Assembly: GCF_007676705.1 (NCBI RefSeq)
Contig: NZ_VEBF01000007.1
Coordinates: 149,168-213,167, forward strand
Direction of reading: 5' to 3'
DNA: 64,000 bases
From: Paenibacillus xylanexedens
Lineage (GTDB): Bacteria; Bacillota; Bacilli; Paenibacillales; Paenibacillaceae
The notes below the pieces were generated by a model. The model was not told the DNA's origin, did no database searches, and saw only the letters and a list, made by a program, of their open reading frames with translations. Of this stretch, positions 54,086-63,938 are shown in pieces (the stretch's first letter is position 1; each line of letters begins with the position of its first letter). The translations under genes and the position numbers were made by a program.

Positions 54086-54356
54086 TGTGTAACTGTAACC
54101 TCGTTCCTCACTTTCTGTGTCTGAATGACGACTCCACTCATTATATGCACGTCAGGTCCATTTTGCAATGGAGCAAAGTACCTGTGACAATTTCAGCATA
54201 TTTACCCACAATCCCGACCGGATAATCGGACCCTTGGTCTCATCAGGCCGGGACGCAGGAATATTCCACTATAAGTCCTAAATCTTGTTCTATTAGACCC
54301 CTTTTACACAACAATTCCCTTTAAAGAACCGTATGAACGAGGGATTTCTTCCAGTC

Positions 54357-55697
54357 CTATACCAGTTCTTTTTGCACTACATCTGCGATTTGAGACACAA
54401 ATTGTTCAAGTTCGTCTTTATCTGGTCCTTCCGCCATAACACGGATCAGAGATTCAGTACCTGAAGCACGAACGAGTACACGTCCATTATCGCCGAGTTG
54501 TTGTTCTACTGTAGCAATAGCTTGCTCAATCGCAGAATTGCCCTCATATTTGCTCTTATCTTCAACACGCACATTGACCAATACTTGTGGGTACTGGGTC
54601 ATCAGCGCTTTTAGTTCACTCAGTTTTTTACCGGAAGCCTTGAGTGTATCCACGAGTTGGATCGCAGTCAGCATACCGTCTCCGGTTGTATTGTAATCCA
54701 GGAAAATAACATGGCCGGACTGCTCTCCGCCCAGGTTGTAACCGCCGCGACGCATTTCTTCCATCACATAACGGTCACCTACTGCCGTTTTAGCTGTTTT
54801 CAGTGCAAGTTTCTCCGTTGCTTTGTAGAATCCGATGTTACTCATAACGGTCGATACAACGGTACTGTCCTTCAACTTGCCTGCACGATTCATCGCATCA
54901 CCACAGATACACAGAATGAAGTCTCCATCCACCTCAGCACCTGTCTCATCAATAGCAATCAGACGATCGGCATCCCCGTCAAAAGCAAGACCCAGATCTG
55001 CTTTATGTTTGAGTACTTCCTGTTTCAGGTTCTCTGGATGAGTTGATCCACATTGCTCATTGATATTCAGGCCGTTAGGCTCAGCACCAATGGCGATGAC
55101 TTCTGCACCAAGTTCACTGAACAATTTCGGTGCCAGCTCATAAGCTGCTCCGTTTGCACAGTCCAGAACAATTTTAAGACCGGAGAATGACTCATTTACA
55201 GTCGTTTTCAGGAAATCGAGGTAGCGATAACGGGATTCTTCATCCGTCGTTACGGTACCCAGACCGCCACCAACTGGCCGTGGCAATTGATCTGTCTCCG
55301 CATCCATCAGCTCTTCAATCCGGTTCTCTGTCTCATCGGACAGCTTGAAGCCATCTCCGCCAAAGAACTTGATTCCGTTATCCTCGACTGGATTGTGGGA
55401 AGCCGAGATCATCACGCCCGCATCAGCCTTCAACAAACGTGCAATGTATGCCACTCCCGGAGTGGACACAACGCCCAGACGAATTACATCAGCGCCGATG
55501 GACAACAGACCTGCAACCAGAGCGGATTCTAACATCAATCCCGAGATACGAGTATCCATGCCGATAACCACTTTCGGTCTTTCCACACCACCTGCAAGCA
55601 CGTAACCACCACAACGTCCAATGCTGTAAGCCAGCTCTGCCGTTAGCTCTTTATTGGCAACCCCTCTTACACCGTCTGTACCAAAATATTTCCCCAT
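54357..55697 (-). CDS. glmM: Phosphoglucosamine mutase
   Basis: A 446-residue enzyme that converts glucosamine-6-phosphate to glucosamine-1-phosphate. Active-site Ser100 lies in MISASHNPVEDNG, the metal loop is DGDADR, the sugar loop GGEQSGH and the phosphate loop RASGTESLIRVM. The first residues MGKYFGTDGVRG are typical. It is downstream of cdaR; the 271 bp to the glmS ribozyme contain no terminator I can see, so read-through into glmS leader is possible. Confidence 0.97.
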   Translation of the reverse strand: MGKYFGTDGVRGVANKELTAELAYSIGRCGGYVLAGGVERPKVVIGMDTRISGLMLESALVAGLLSIGADVIRLGVVSTPGVAYIARLLKADAGVMISASHNPVEDNGIKFFGGDGFKLSDETENRIEELMDAETDQLPRPVGGGLGTVTTDEESRYRYLDFLKTTVNESFSGLKIVLDCANGAAYELAPKLFSELGAEVIAIGAEPNGLNINEQCGSTHPENLKQEVLKHKADLGLAFDGDADRLIAIDETGAEVDGDFILCICGDAMNRAGKLKDSTVVSTVMSNIGFYKATEKLALKTAKTAVGDRYVMEEMRRGGYNLGGEQSGHVIFLDYNTTGDGMLTAIQLVDTLKASGKKLSELKALMTQYPQVLVNVRVEDKSKYEGNSAIEQAIATVEQQLGDNGRVLVRASGTESLIRVMAEGPDKDELEQFVSQIADVVQKELV

Positions 55698-55768
55698 GAT
55701 TTAACTCCTTCTATTCGCATCATATACGAGCACTGTTATTATTTTTCAAGAATTTTAGAATTAGAACG

Positions 55769-57262
55769 TTACGGATTTGAGCCACTTTTACTGCCACTAC
55801 CGCTGTTATTGTTATTTAAACTTCCTCGATTGGTTGTGCTCCCCTGTTGACCCTGATCCTGATTGTCCGTATTCGATTCCGTCTCTTCTTCATCAGGAAC
55901 AGGCTCGGTTTCCCCATTTTCGACCTCGGCTGGTGCAGGGTCAGGTGCTACCGTTCCCTCATCTGTCGGGTCTTCGCCAGGAGTGGTCGTTGTATCTTCA
56001 GCCTTTTCACTAATTTTGACCGTTGCACTCAGAGCATTAGATGATTCATCCAGTTTGGCAAAACGGGGCAGTTCGGCTTCAAGCTCAATCTCATGCGTTC
56101 CGACCGCAAGCCCAGCAAGATCCCCCGTCAACGTGAGATCATCACTACTCAGACCCTCGAGCATACTAGCTGACCCTGTAAGTGTGAGGTTTAGACCGCC
56201 ACTTCGAGGCGTAACCAGTGTACCTTCCAATCCATTCCCCGCACCGGTAAGTGTGATGGGGACATTTGGAAAGACTTTCGTCGTCTCCTCTGCCTCGTCA
56301 AATGGGGATATGGTTACCTTAATCTGAATCGAACTAGGCTCGATTTTCTCAAAACCGGAAGGCGGCGTCAAGTCCACGTTAACTGTCGACGTACCTGACT
56401 GCTCGAACTGCGTCAGATCAAGGGTTACTTGGTCGTAGGCCTGTATACCCGCAAGTGCGTCCTCTGATCCATAAACCGAGACTTCTTTCACGCTTGGCTC
56501 TACCGTGGAGAGAACCAGGCCTTCAGGCAACTGTCCCGAATATTTGATTCTTAAGGGTACAGATGTATAGGGCTGATTGACCGGAACCCGGACTTCAACC
56601 GTTTGTGGCGTTATAATCGCATTTTCAAGGACCTTACCTTCAGCATCGTATGCCTGGAGTTTCACTTTTTTCTGGATGACATCTTCCTTGGCATCTTTCA
56701 CGCTCACACTGCCCTGGACCTTCGCTACAGCTTCAAGTTGCCCTTCGGGCAGAGTTACCTTAACCGGACCTGAAGGTTCAATTACGGGCGTCCCAGCGCT
56801 GTATCCGGCGGATGCTTCTCCTTCGGGTACAATATTCACATTGAAAGATTTGGTGCCCAATTTTTCTACATTCACGGTAACCATGGAAGGCTCCATGCTG
56901 ACCACTTCTACCCCGGAAGGCAGATCTGGCACCAGCGGCAGTGTATTGGACCCATCTTTCACCTGACTCAGATCGACCAGTACCTTGTAATCATCATTGG
57001 TAAAAATCGATGTAAGCATCGAACGCTGCCCTTTGATTTCCAGCCGGACCTCATCTGTACTTAGTGAAGTAAGCACATAACTGTTGCTGTCTAATCCATA
57101 AGGTTGAACAGGCACCGTACGTTCCACAACCTTATTGGTTGTCCCTGTCGTAATCGTAGGGGTGGTTGGTACTTCATCCAGATGAATCATGAACCAGAGC
57201 AGCAGGCTCACCGCAAGTGCAAGTATTTTGGCAAAGTTATTGTTGTTAAACCACTTATCCAT
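55769..57262 (-). CDS. cdaR: YbbR-domain regulator of diadenylate cyclase
   Basis: A 497-residue membrane-anchored protein. One N-terminal helix (IL-rich, about residues 8-24) is followed by four YbbR-type repeats (beta-rich, with VPTTPTITTGTTNKVVERTVPVQPYGLDSN as the opening), and a C-terminal low-complexity tail rich in Glu, Pro, Asn, Gly and Ser. CdaR modulates CdaA activity at the membrane. I chose the ATG at 57262, with GGAGG upstream; the frame extends to 57304 within cdaA. It overlaps the cdaA stop by 8 bp. Confidence 0.93.
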   Translation of the reverse strand: MDKWFNNNNFAKILALAVSLLLWFMIHLDEVPTTPTITTGTTNKVVERTVPVQPYGLDSNSYVLTSLSTDEVRLEIKGQRSMLTSIFTNDDYKVLVDLSQVKDGSNTLPLVPDLPSGVEVVSMEPSMVTVNVEKLGTKSFNVNIVPEGEASAGYSAGTPVIEPSGPVKVTLPEGQLEAVAKVQGSVSVKDAKEDVIQKKVKLQAYDAEGKVLENAIITPQTVEVRVPVNQPYTSVPLRIKYSGQLPEGLVLSTVEPSVKEVSVYGSEDALAGIQAYDQVTLDLTQFEQSGTSTVNVDLTPPSGFEKIEPSSIQIKVTISPFDEAEETTKVFPNVPITLTGAGNGLEGTLVTPRSGGLNLTLTGSASMLEGLSSDDLTLTGDLAGLAVGTHEIELEAELPRFAKLDESSNALSATVKISEKAEDTTTTPGEDPTDEGTVAPDPAPAEVENGETEPVPDEEETESNTDNQDQGQQGSTTNRGSLNNNNSGSGSKSGSNP

Positions 57263-58091
57263 TGTTACGTCCTCCCTTCCGTTTCCAGAAGGTTGTCCAG
57301 CCATTCTTTTTCAGATTGGAAGTAGGGCGCAACTCCTCATACAATTTGGCAATCAGCGATTCTTCCTTAATATCACGAACGACCTGTCCATTCATCGCCA
57401 GCGACACCTGTCCTGTCTCCTCAGAGACAACCAAACAGATCGCATCTGCAACTTCGGTAATCCCGATTGCTGCACGGTGGCGTGTTCCCAATTCCTTGCT
57501 GATAAACGGATTTTCTGATAATGGCAAATAACAGGCTGCCGCCGAAATTTGTTTTCCCTGTATAATGACGGCTCCATCATGGAGCGGTGTATTTGGAATA
57601 AAGATGTTAATCATCAGCTCGGAGCTGACGAGAGATTGCATCTTAATGCCCGATTCCGTGTAATCGTTCAGACCCGTTTCACGTTCAAATACGACCAATG
57701 CGCCAATTTTACGTCGTGACAAATAATTAACAGACTTAATAATCTCACCAATTAACACCGTTAATTCTTCATCACTTGCTGCCGCTGAACGCCCAAACAG
57801 CTTCCCACGTCCCAATTGCTCCAGACCACGACGCAGTTCCGGCTGAAAGATAATGAACACCGCAACGACACCAAACGTAAACATTTGGTTCATCAACCAC
57901 TTGAGCGTATACAGGTTTAGCCACGTACTTAATGCCCAGATCAGCACAAGGAACAGAATTCCTTTTAGGAGCTGAACCGCACGCGTACCCCGCACAAGCA
58001 AAATCAGTTTGTACATAATATAGGTAACGATCAATATATCGATAACGTCCTTAATGGACTCTTTCCACGTTAAGTCAGCAAAATAATTCAT
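57255..58091 (-). CDS. cdaA: Diadenylate cyclase
   Basis: A 278-residue membrane enzyme that makes c-di-AMP from two ATP. Three N-terminal helices (about residues 12-85) precede the DAC/DisA-N domain with the catalytic DGAVIIQG and GTRHRAAIGI motifs. The order cdaA-cdaR-glmM-glmS is conserved in many Firmicutes, tying c-di-AMP to cell-wall sugar flux. The gene leads the operon; the upstream 312 bp contains the rsiW terminator. Confidence 0.96.
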   Translation of the reverse strand: MNYFADLTWKESIKDVIDILIVTYIMYKLILLVRGTRAVQLLKGILFLVLIWALSTWLNLYTLKWLMNQMFTFGVVAVFIIFQPELRRGLEQLGRGKLFGRSAAASDEELTVLIGEIIKSVNYLSRRKIGALVVFERETGLNDYTESGIKMQSLVSSELMINIFIPNTPLHDGAVIIQGKQISAAACYLPLSENPFISKELGTRHRAAIGITEVADAICLVVSEETGQVSLAMNGQVVRDIKEESLIAKLYEELRPTSNLKKNGWTTFWKRKGGRNNG

Positions 58092-58333
58092 AAGCCAGCC
58101 CCCGCTATCCCCATTGATGAGTGAACCCTGATCTCATATTAACCCATTAGGATTTTATATAATCCTTTGTCTCCGCATTTTACATCATTGGATTCCTGCA
58201 AAATGCTTATCTATATGTAGTAGTATGTTCTCTTTAGTATCTAGGTTATAACGTTAACGTTCAGGTTGCAAGTTACGGCAGTCACAAACTGCGCATAAAC
58301 ATCACATTTACCATGAATTACAAAGTTTACGTA
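58092..58333. other. Upstream region of cdaA
   Basis: About 240 bp between the cdaA start and the rsiW terminator; AT-rich, presumably holding the cdaA promoter. No riboswitch or ORF is seen. Confidence 0.5.
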
Positions 58334-58370
58334 TAAAAAAAGAGTACCCCTTGCAATCTGGAGGTACCCT
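58334..58370 (-). terminator. Terminator of sigW-rsiW
   Basis: AGGGTACCTC paired with GAGGGGTACTCT-side arm around a ~10-base loop, followed on the minus strand by TTTTTTT. It lies 34 bp after the rsiW stop. Confidence 0.8.
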
Positions 58371-58403
58371 GCTTGGTATATACCATTGAAGATTTACCCT
58401 GTT

Positions 58404-59018
58404 CTAGCGATAAGCTACTTCATTTACCATATTGGTTATTTTGTACCAGAACCAGTCCAGCGCCTGGTCAATACTTTTCACCTGACCTGAAATATGCGCC
58501 GTTGAAGCCTGAAACAGTTGTCCGTCGATAACCGTCAGATTGCCGTTCACATCACCATATACTTGTGCAGTTCCATTTTCTATCGTAAGATCGCCAGCAA
58601 TAGACTTACCTTCAGGAACAATAACCGTGTTACCCTGAATCACGATCTGGTCCAGATTATTTCCCTTAACGACCATTTCGTTGTTCTGATTCCAGAAATT
58701 CAAGGCGCTAAAGAGCATCACGACCAAAAAGAAGGCTGCCGCCGTCAGCGCGGGATGTCCTTTCACCCATTTGAGCCATGCTTGCTGTCTCTTGGGCTGG
58801 GGCAGAGCATTCATAATTCGATTGGTCAGCTCATCCGAGGCAGACGGTGAATAGTGTTTCATGGCAAAGAGTAGCATTTCCGTCTGTTCCAACTCTTTAA
58901 AGCGCATGCGACAATCCGGACAGATCACAAGGTGACTTTTCAGCTCAACCTTCTGGGCCGGGGACAACGACTCATCCAAACATTCATGCATTAAAGAGAC
59001 GGCCGAGTTGCAATCCAT
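58404..59018 (-). CDS. rsiW: Membrane anti-sigma factor, RsiW type
   Basis: A 204-residue anti-sigma factor. The ZAS zinc motif is His29-x3-Cys33-x2-Cys36 (HLVICPDC) in the cytoplasmic domain, followed by a membrane helix (ALTAAAFFLVVMLFSALNFW) near 90-110, and an extracellular part with beta-helix-like repeats (IVIQGNTVIVPEGKSIAGDLTIENGTAQVYGDVNGNLTV). It would sequester SigW and release it after regulated proteolysis. It lies 136 bp after sigW. Confidence 0.9.
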   Translation of the reverse strand: MDCNSAVSLMHECLDESLSPAQKVELKSHLVICPDCRMRFKELEQTEMLLFAMKHYSPSASDELTNRIMNALPQPKRQQAWLKWVKGHPALTAAAFFLVVMLFSALNFWNQNNEMVVKGNNLDQIVIQGNTVIVPEGKSIAGDLTIENGTAQVYGDVNGNLTVIDGQLFQASTAHISGQVKSIDQALDWFWYKITNMVNEVAYR

Positions 59019-59154
59019 ATGAGAGCCAATCCTTTCTTAAATCACTTAGTCCATGAGCCATTAAAAAGCACGCATAAGACTTGCATACATTACATACGCA
59101 TCCGTTTCGGATATGTTTCAATTAATTTCGCCCAGATTTAAAGGCGTTTAACAT

Positions 59155-59721
59155 TTATAACTTATACTCCAATTTTTTGCGTAGAAAATCACGGCCCCGA
59201 TGAACGCGTGTCTTGATCGTTGTTACGGGCATACCTGTAACATCACTGATTTCCTGTAGCGACAAGTCCTGTAAATATCTCAGAATCATAACGGACTTAT
59301 ACTTGGCTGGCAAACTGTCAATGGCCTCACGAATGAGTGTCTGCGTCTCTGACAGAAGTGCTTCACTCTCCGGTGTGCGATCATCACTCGGGAGCATCGC
59401 ATAACCATCAGATCCTTCCTGATCATTCAGTTCGGCATCTAACGAGTATGAAGGTTTCTTTCTGCGCAGTCGGTCAATACACAGATTGGTCGCAATCCGG
59501 TAGATCCAGGTTGAAAACTTCTGGTTCGGATCGTACTTCTCCATATTACGAAACACACGCAAAAACGTCTCCTGCACAACGTCTTCAGCTTCATGACGAT
59601 TGTTCAGCATCCGGTATGCCAAATGAAACAGCTTGTCCTTATATAGTTCAACGATTTCTGCAAAGGCTCTCTGGTCGCCCTTAAGCACCAGTTTCACAAG
59701 CCTATTCTCCAAATTGTCCAC
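59155..59721 (-). CDS. sigW: ECF sigma factor, SigW type
   Basis: A 188-residue ECF sigma factor, close to the Bacillus subtilis SigW length. Region 2 reads DAFAEIVELYKDKLFHLAYRMLNNRHEAEDVVQETFLRVFRNMEKYDPNQKFSTWIYRIATNLCIDRLRRKKP-like segments; region 4 is LPAKYKSVMILRYLQDLSLQEISDVTGMPVTTIKTRVHRGRDFLRK. I chose the GTG at 59721, with GGGGG 7 bases upstream; the open frame continues to 59790. It controls the envelope stress regulon and probably its own operon with rsiW. Confidence 0.93.
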   Translation of the reverse strand: MDNLENRLVKLVLKGDQRAFAEIVELYKDKLFHLAYRMLNNRHEAEDVVQETFLRVFRNMEKYDPNQKFSTWIYRIATNLCIDRLRRKKPSYSLDAELNDQEGSDGYAMLPSDDRTPESEALLSETQTLIREAIDSLPAKYKSVMILRYLQDLSLQEISDVTGMPVTTIKTRVHRGRDFLRKKLEYKL

Positions 59722-59845
59722 CCTTATTCCCCCAGACATGCTGATGGGTCTTCCGTCTTCTGATACCCGTCCACACTTGTAATTCACCAATCAAATCGTA
59801 AATCAACTTTGGTCAAAAATCAAGACTGTATGACAAATATCCGCC

Positions 59846-59884
59846 AAAAACAGTAAAAACGGGAACTCCAGCAGGAGTCCCGTT
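59846..59884 (-). terminator. Terminator of ppc
   Basis: CGGGACTCC-TGCTGGAGTTCCCG-type hairpin on the minus strand, followed by TTTTTACTGTTTTT, 97 bp after ppc. Confidence 0.8.
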
Positions 59885-59980
59885 TCATCTCTCACTCCGT
59901 AGAGCAGAGAATGGAGCTTTTAGTTAACAAAGTAATGGGTACTTTGTTTCATATAATCATTCATTTGAACAGTTTGATAA

Positions 59981-62773
59981 TCAACCTGTATTACGCAGTC
60001 CTGCAGCGATGCCGTTAATGGTCAGCAATACTTCTCTAAGCAGTTCCGTATCATCCTCACCACGTTCGCGCATATCTCTGAGCTCGCTCAGAAGTTGAAC
60101 TTGCATGTAGGACAACGGATCTACATAAGGATTACGAAGACGAATGGATTCCTGAATAACCGGTACATCATCCAGAATTTCAGCTTCTCCGGTAATTTTA
60201 AGAATCAACTCTTTTGTGAGCTTGAATTCAGCTTCAATCTGACCGTATATGCGATCACGTGCTTCCTTGTTGGAAGTCATGGCTGAGTATTCTTTGGCAA
60301 TCACCAGATCTGCTTTGGCAATTGCCATCTGCACCGTATCAATCAGCGTGCGGAAGAATGGGAAGCTTGCATACATTTCTTTCAGGACAATCAGATTTTC
60401 CTCTTTATCCTGATAGTAACTTTGCAGTCCTGTTCCTGCCGCATACCATGCCGGAAGCAGATAACGACTTTGTGTCCAAGCGAATACCCACGGGATCGCT
60501 CTCAGATCTTCAAACTTATCGCTATTCTTACGCTTGGATGGACGGGAACCAATATTCAGTTCACCAACCTCCGGAAGCGGTGTTGATTCCTTGAAGAAGG
60601 TGAAGAAGTCCGGATCACGGAAAATCAGATCCTGATACTTTGTCAGGGATACTTCCGAAATCTCTTTGATAATGCTATCCCAATGACGCTCGGATGCTGA
60701 CTCTTGCGGCTCAAGACCATTGAGTGCTGCTGTGATCAGAGCCGAAGTTGCTTGCTCCAGACTGCGGTATGCAATCCCTTGAAGGGAATAACGGGAAGAA
60801 ATAACCTCTCCCTGCTCCGTAATCTTGATGCCTCCACCAATCGTATGCGGGGGTTGAGCAAGAATACTACGGTTGAGCGGCATGCCGCCACGTCCAAGAG
60901 CTCCACCGCGTCCATGGAAGAACTTCAGCTTAACGCCGTGTTCATTACCTACAGCCGTGATGGCGTTCATTGCTACGCGCAGTTCCCAGTTGGCTGTAAC
61001 CACTCCGCCATCCTTGTTACTGTCTGAATAACCAAGCATGATTTCATGCAGTTCATTGCGTCCTCTTACGCTTGCGCGGTATACAGGAAGGTTGAACAGC
61101 TTCTGCATAATATCCGAAGCCGCATGTAGATCATCAATCGTTTCAAACAATGGCACTGCTTGAAGTGTAGATGTAATTTCACCGTTGTGTCCTTTGGTGA
61201 ACAAGCCCACTTCCTTCGCAAATACCATAACCTCCAGCAAATCACTTGCGCCCTGCGTCATACTGATCAGGTAACTTGTGATACAGCCGTCCCCAAATTC
61301 ATTCTGGGCACGCTTAATGGTACGGAAGACATCCAGACACTCTTTGGTTCCCTCCGTGTATTGATGATAAGGAGAAGTAAGCGGACGCGGATCATCCAGC
61401 AAACGAGCAAGCAGATCGATTTTACCGTCCTCTGTCAGACGCGCATAATCTTCTACAATGTTCATTTTAGCCAGAATCTCAGACATCGCATTTTCATGTT
61501 CCTTACTGTGCTGACGCACATCCAATGCTGCGGTATGGAAACCAAACAACTCCACTTGACGAATCATTTTGCGAATAGTCGTATCAGCTACGTAATCGGC
61601 AAAATGATGGCGCAGACTTCGATCAATGATCATCAGATCATCAATCAAATCCTGAGCGCTATGATAACGGTCAGGCTGACCTAATTTGTTCTCGTCTAAT
61701 ACATTGTTCAGCTTGGCAATCATATAAGCCAATTTGATGCGATATGGCTCTTTTTCATTCCGCCAGATATCCACTTTTTTCAATGTAACACAACTACGGT
61801 CCTGCTCAATCGACTGCACCAGCTCATCCGATATATGGATGATGTTCGTGCTGAAGCTGAGATGGCCCATAAGTTCAATCATAATCCGTTGGTATTCACG
61901 CAAAGCGAGCTTGCGTTGCATCAACAGCGTCTGCCATGTTACATCTGAAGTTACCGAAGGATTTCCATCCCGGTCTCCACCGATCCAGGAACCGAACCGC
62001 AAATACGTCGGCACATGCCAGTCATGGTCAGGGTAAAATTTGTTCAGGCAGCGTTCCAGCTCCTGATATACATCCGGAAGTACGTGGAACAACGTTTCAT
62101 GAAAATAATACATCCCATTCCGCACTTCATCGAGTACAGTCGGTTTGCGGTCGCGAAGTTCATCTGTCTGCCAGAGTGTAATAACCTCATTCAACAGCTT
62201 CTCTCGCAACTGTTCACGTTCACGTAACGTCAGCGTAGGATTATCAAGTAGCATGACATCTTCGGATATCCGTTTGTGGATGTCCAGTATAACCCGGCGC
62301 ATGGCCTCGGTTGGGTGAGCTGTCATAACGAGTTCCAGTGATAATTCGTCCAGAATCTCTTCTACTTCCGTATGAGACAGTCCACGTTCCTTGAGATCCT
62401 GTACTGCTTTTTCTATTGATCCTGGCTGTACCGCGTCCCCTGCAGAACGCTCATAATCCCGTTTACGCCGGATCCGATGGTTTTGTTCAGCAATATTAAC
62501 TAATTGAAAATAAATTGCGAAAGCCCGGATAACCTGATGACGATTGTCCGAGTCTAATTCCTGGATCATCGTTTTAAACTCTGCATACAGTTCTGGCAGA
62601 AATTCTGCACGCAACGATTTGCTCGTTTCCCGAATCTTCTCAACGATATCTAGAAGCTCCGTGCCGCCTTGATGGACAAGAACTTCCCCGAGTATATTGC
62701 CCAGGAACCGCACGTCTCGCCGAAGCAGGTTGTTGGATTGGCTTTTGCTGGCGGTTACCATAGTTTCAGTCAT
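59981..62773 (-). CDS. ppc: Phosphoenolpyruvate carboxylase
   Basis: A 930-residue enzyme that fixes bicarbonate onto phosphoenolpyruvate to form oxaloacetate, refilling the TCA cycle. Catalytic His153 lies in ELVMTAHPTEAMRR; the active-site Lys and Gly loops are GYSDSNKDGG and FHGRGGALGRGG. The C-terminus ends NGIAAGLRNTG, the universal QNTG-like tail. I used the ATG at 62773 with GGGAGGA upstream; the frame extends to 62839. Confidence 0.97.
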   Translation of the reverse strand: MTETMVTASKSQSNNLLRRDVRFLGNILGEVLVHQGGTELLDIVEKIRETSKSLRAEFLPELYAEFKTMIQELDSDNRHQVIRAFAIYFQLVNIAEQNHRIRRKRDYERSAGDAVQPGSIEKAVQDLKERGLSHTEVEEILDELSLELVMTAHPTEAMRRVILDIHKRISEDVMLLDNPTLTLREREQLREKLLNEVITLWQTDELRDRKPTVLDEVRNGMYYFHETLFHVLPDVYQELERCLNKFYPDHDWHVPTYLRFGSWIGGDRDGNPSVTSDVTWQTLLMQRKLALREYQRIMIELMGHLSFSTNIIHISDELVQSIEQDRSCVTLKKVDIWRNEKEPYRIKLAYMIAKLNNVLDENKLGQPDRYHSAQDLIDDLMIIDRSLRHHFADYVADTTIRKMIRQVELFGFHTAALDVRQHSKEHENAMSEILAKMNIVEDYARLTEDGKIDLLARLLDDPRPLTSPYHQYTEGTKECLDVFRTIKRAQNEFGDGCITSYLISMTQGASDLLEVMVFAKEVGLFTKGHNGEITSTLQAVPLFETIDDLHAASDIMQKLFNLPVYRASVRGRNELHEIMLGYSDSNKDGGVVTANWELRVAMNAITAVGNEHGVKLKFFHGRGGALGRGGMPLNRSILAQPPHTIGGGIKITEQGEVISSRYSLQGIAYRSLEQATSALITAALNGLEPQESASERHWDSIIKEISEVSLTKYQDLIFRDPDFFTFFKESTPLPEVGELNIGSRPSKRKNSDKFEDLRAIPWVFAWTQSRYLLPAWYAAGTGLQSYYQDKEENLIVLKEMYASFPFFRTLIDTVQMAIAKADLVIAKEYSAMTSNKEARDRIYGQIEAEFKLTKELILKITGEAEILDDVPVIQESIRLRNPYVDPLSYMQVQLLSELRDMRERGEDDTELLREVLLTINGIAAGLRNTG

Positions 62774-63351
62774 GCTTATCCTCCCATCTGATCGTTCCAT
62801 TCGTACACGTAAATTTGACACCTTCATAACATCATACAATAAAATGGCACGAAAATCTTTATTTTTCTACTAGAAAAAATGGGGATTATCCCCGATTTGC
62901 AGCACAAAAACACGCTTTTTTATTCATTTTCTTGTTCTGCTTCAATTAATGGTCATATGCTGTCGCATGATACCTTTTTCACGTACTTTAGATAAATCAA
63001 ATGTCTCATACCTATGCTTAAAAATTTATAAATATACAGTTACTTTAGATATGATTCCATGGTACCTGATCGTAAGGTTAAACTGCATAATTTCATTGTT
63101 TGAGAACAGATGATATACAAAGAAACATGACCGGCAAAGCAAGCTTTTGTATACTTTACCACAGTGACGTAATAAATTAAAGGTGTAAATATAAATTTTC
63201 TAACCACTACAGTCTGCTTATTAGGCGACTTTCTTATGTGCTTGTTAATTCACTGTAACCACAGGGATATCTTAACAGAACATTTCTACATATTGTTCTG
63301 GTCTTCTTGGGCAGATTAATTTATAGCTCTAACCAAAAAGGAGGATTCCAA
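62774..63351. other. Divergent intergenic, no gene seen
   Basis: About 578 bp between ppc and the WGxxGxxG-type gene, AT-rich. No ORF, RNA family or repeat recognised; it presumably holds both divergent promoters. Confidence 0.6.
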
Positions 63352-63705
63352 ATGATGAAGAAAGCTACTACAACTATTGCATCCATACTGCTGGTTGCAG
63401 CATTGGCGGGTCCAGCAGCTGCTGATGGTCAAATGTCCAAAGGTGTGGATACCAACACCAACGGTTCACGTGTTCGCTCTTATCAGGACACCAACTACAT
63501 GGACCGCACAAACACTAATTCCAACATGAATATGAACATGGATGGAAACTACCGCAACAATGGTGACTATCGTACCAACAATGTTCGTGCTAACGCCACT
63601 ACAAACGACCGTGATAATGGTATGGATTGGGGTTGGCTCGGTTTGTTGGGACTGCTGGGGCTGGCTGGCATGCGTAAAAGAGTGACGGATCGTAACGAAC
63701 GTTAA
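63352..63705 (+). CDS. Small secreted WGxxGxxG-type protein
   Basis: A 117-residue protein. A signal peptide (MMKKATTTIASILLVAALAGPAAA, cleavage after AAA at about residue 24) is followed by an Asn/Thr/Met-rich middle that is low complexity. The C-terminal motif DWGWLGLLGLLGLAGMRKR is the WGxxGxxG-CTERM-type anchor found in a family of small exported proteins of Paenibacillus and Bacillus. It may be a sorting or surface-display signal. AAGGAGG lies just upstream of the ATG. No function is known to me. Confidence 0.8.
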   Translation: MMKKATTTIASILLVAALAGPAAADGQMSKGVDTNTNGSRVRSYQDTNYMDRTNTNSNMNMNMDGNYRNNGDYRTNNVRANATTNDRDNGMDWGWLGLLGLLGLAGMRKRVTDRNER

Positions 63706-63784
63706 CACTAATTAAGGCATGTTATAATCACTACTGCTGCATTTTAGGGGAACCTCAGAAGCAGAAGTAAACAGAAGTAAGCAC

Positions 63785-63835
63785 AAGAGCCAAGACTTCC
63801 CTACTTTAAAGGCATAGGGGGTCTTGGCTCTTTTT
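63785..63835 (+). terminator. Terminator of the WGxxGxxG gene
   Basis: AAGAGCCAAGAC / GTCTTGGCTCTT stem with a further TCCCTA/TAGGGG pair, followed by TTTTT. Confidence 0.85.
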
Positions 63836-63891
63836 AGCAAGAAATGTACTCTACATATAATATTGTTGATGTGTTAAACCGTGAAATATAA

Positions 63892-63920
63892 ATAAAAAAG
63901 CCTCTGCATCAGCAAAGGCT
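63892..63920 (-). terminator. tRNA terminator
   Basis: GCCTTTGC-TGAT-GCAGAGGC stem followed on the minus strand by TTTTTTATTT, 19 bp after the tRNA 3' end. Confidence 0.85.
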
Positions 63921-63938
63921 CTTTCATTATGTCATGTA

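Noticed and set aside
55769..56040. Apparent tandem repeats coding the Gly/Ser/Asn-rich tail of CdaR
   Set aside because: Simple low-complexity coding sequence, common in CdaR tails; not a separate repeat element.
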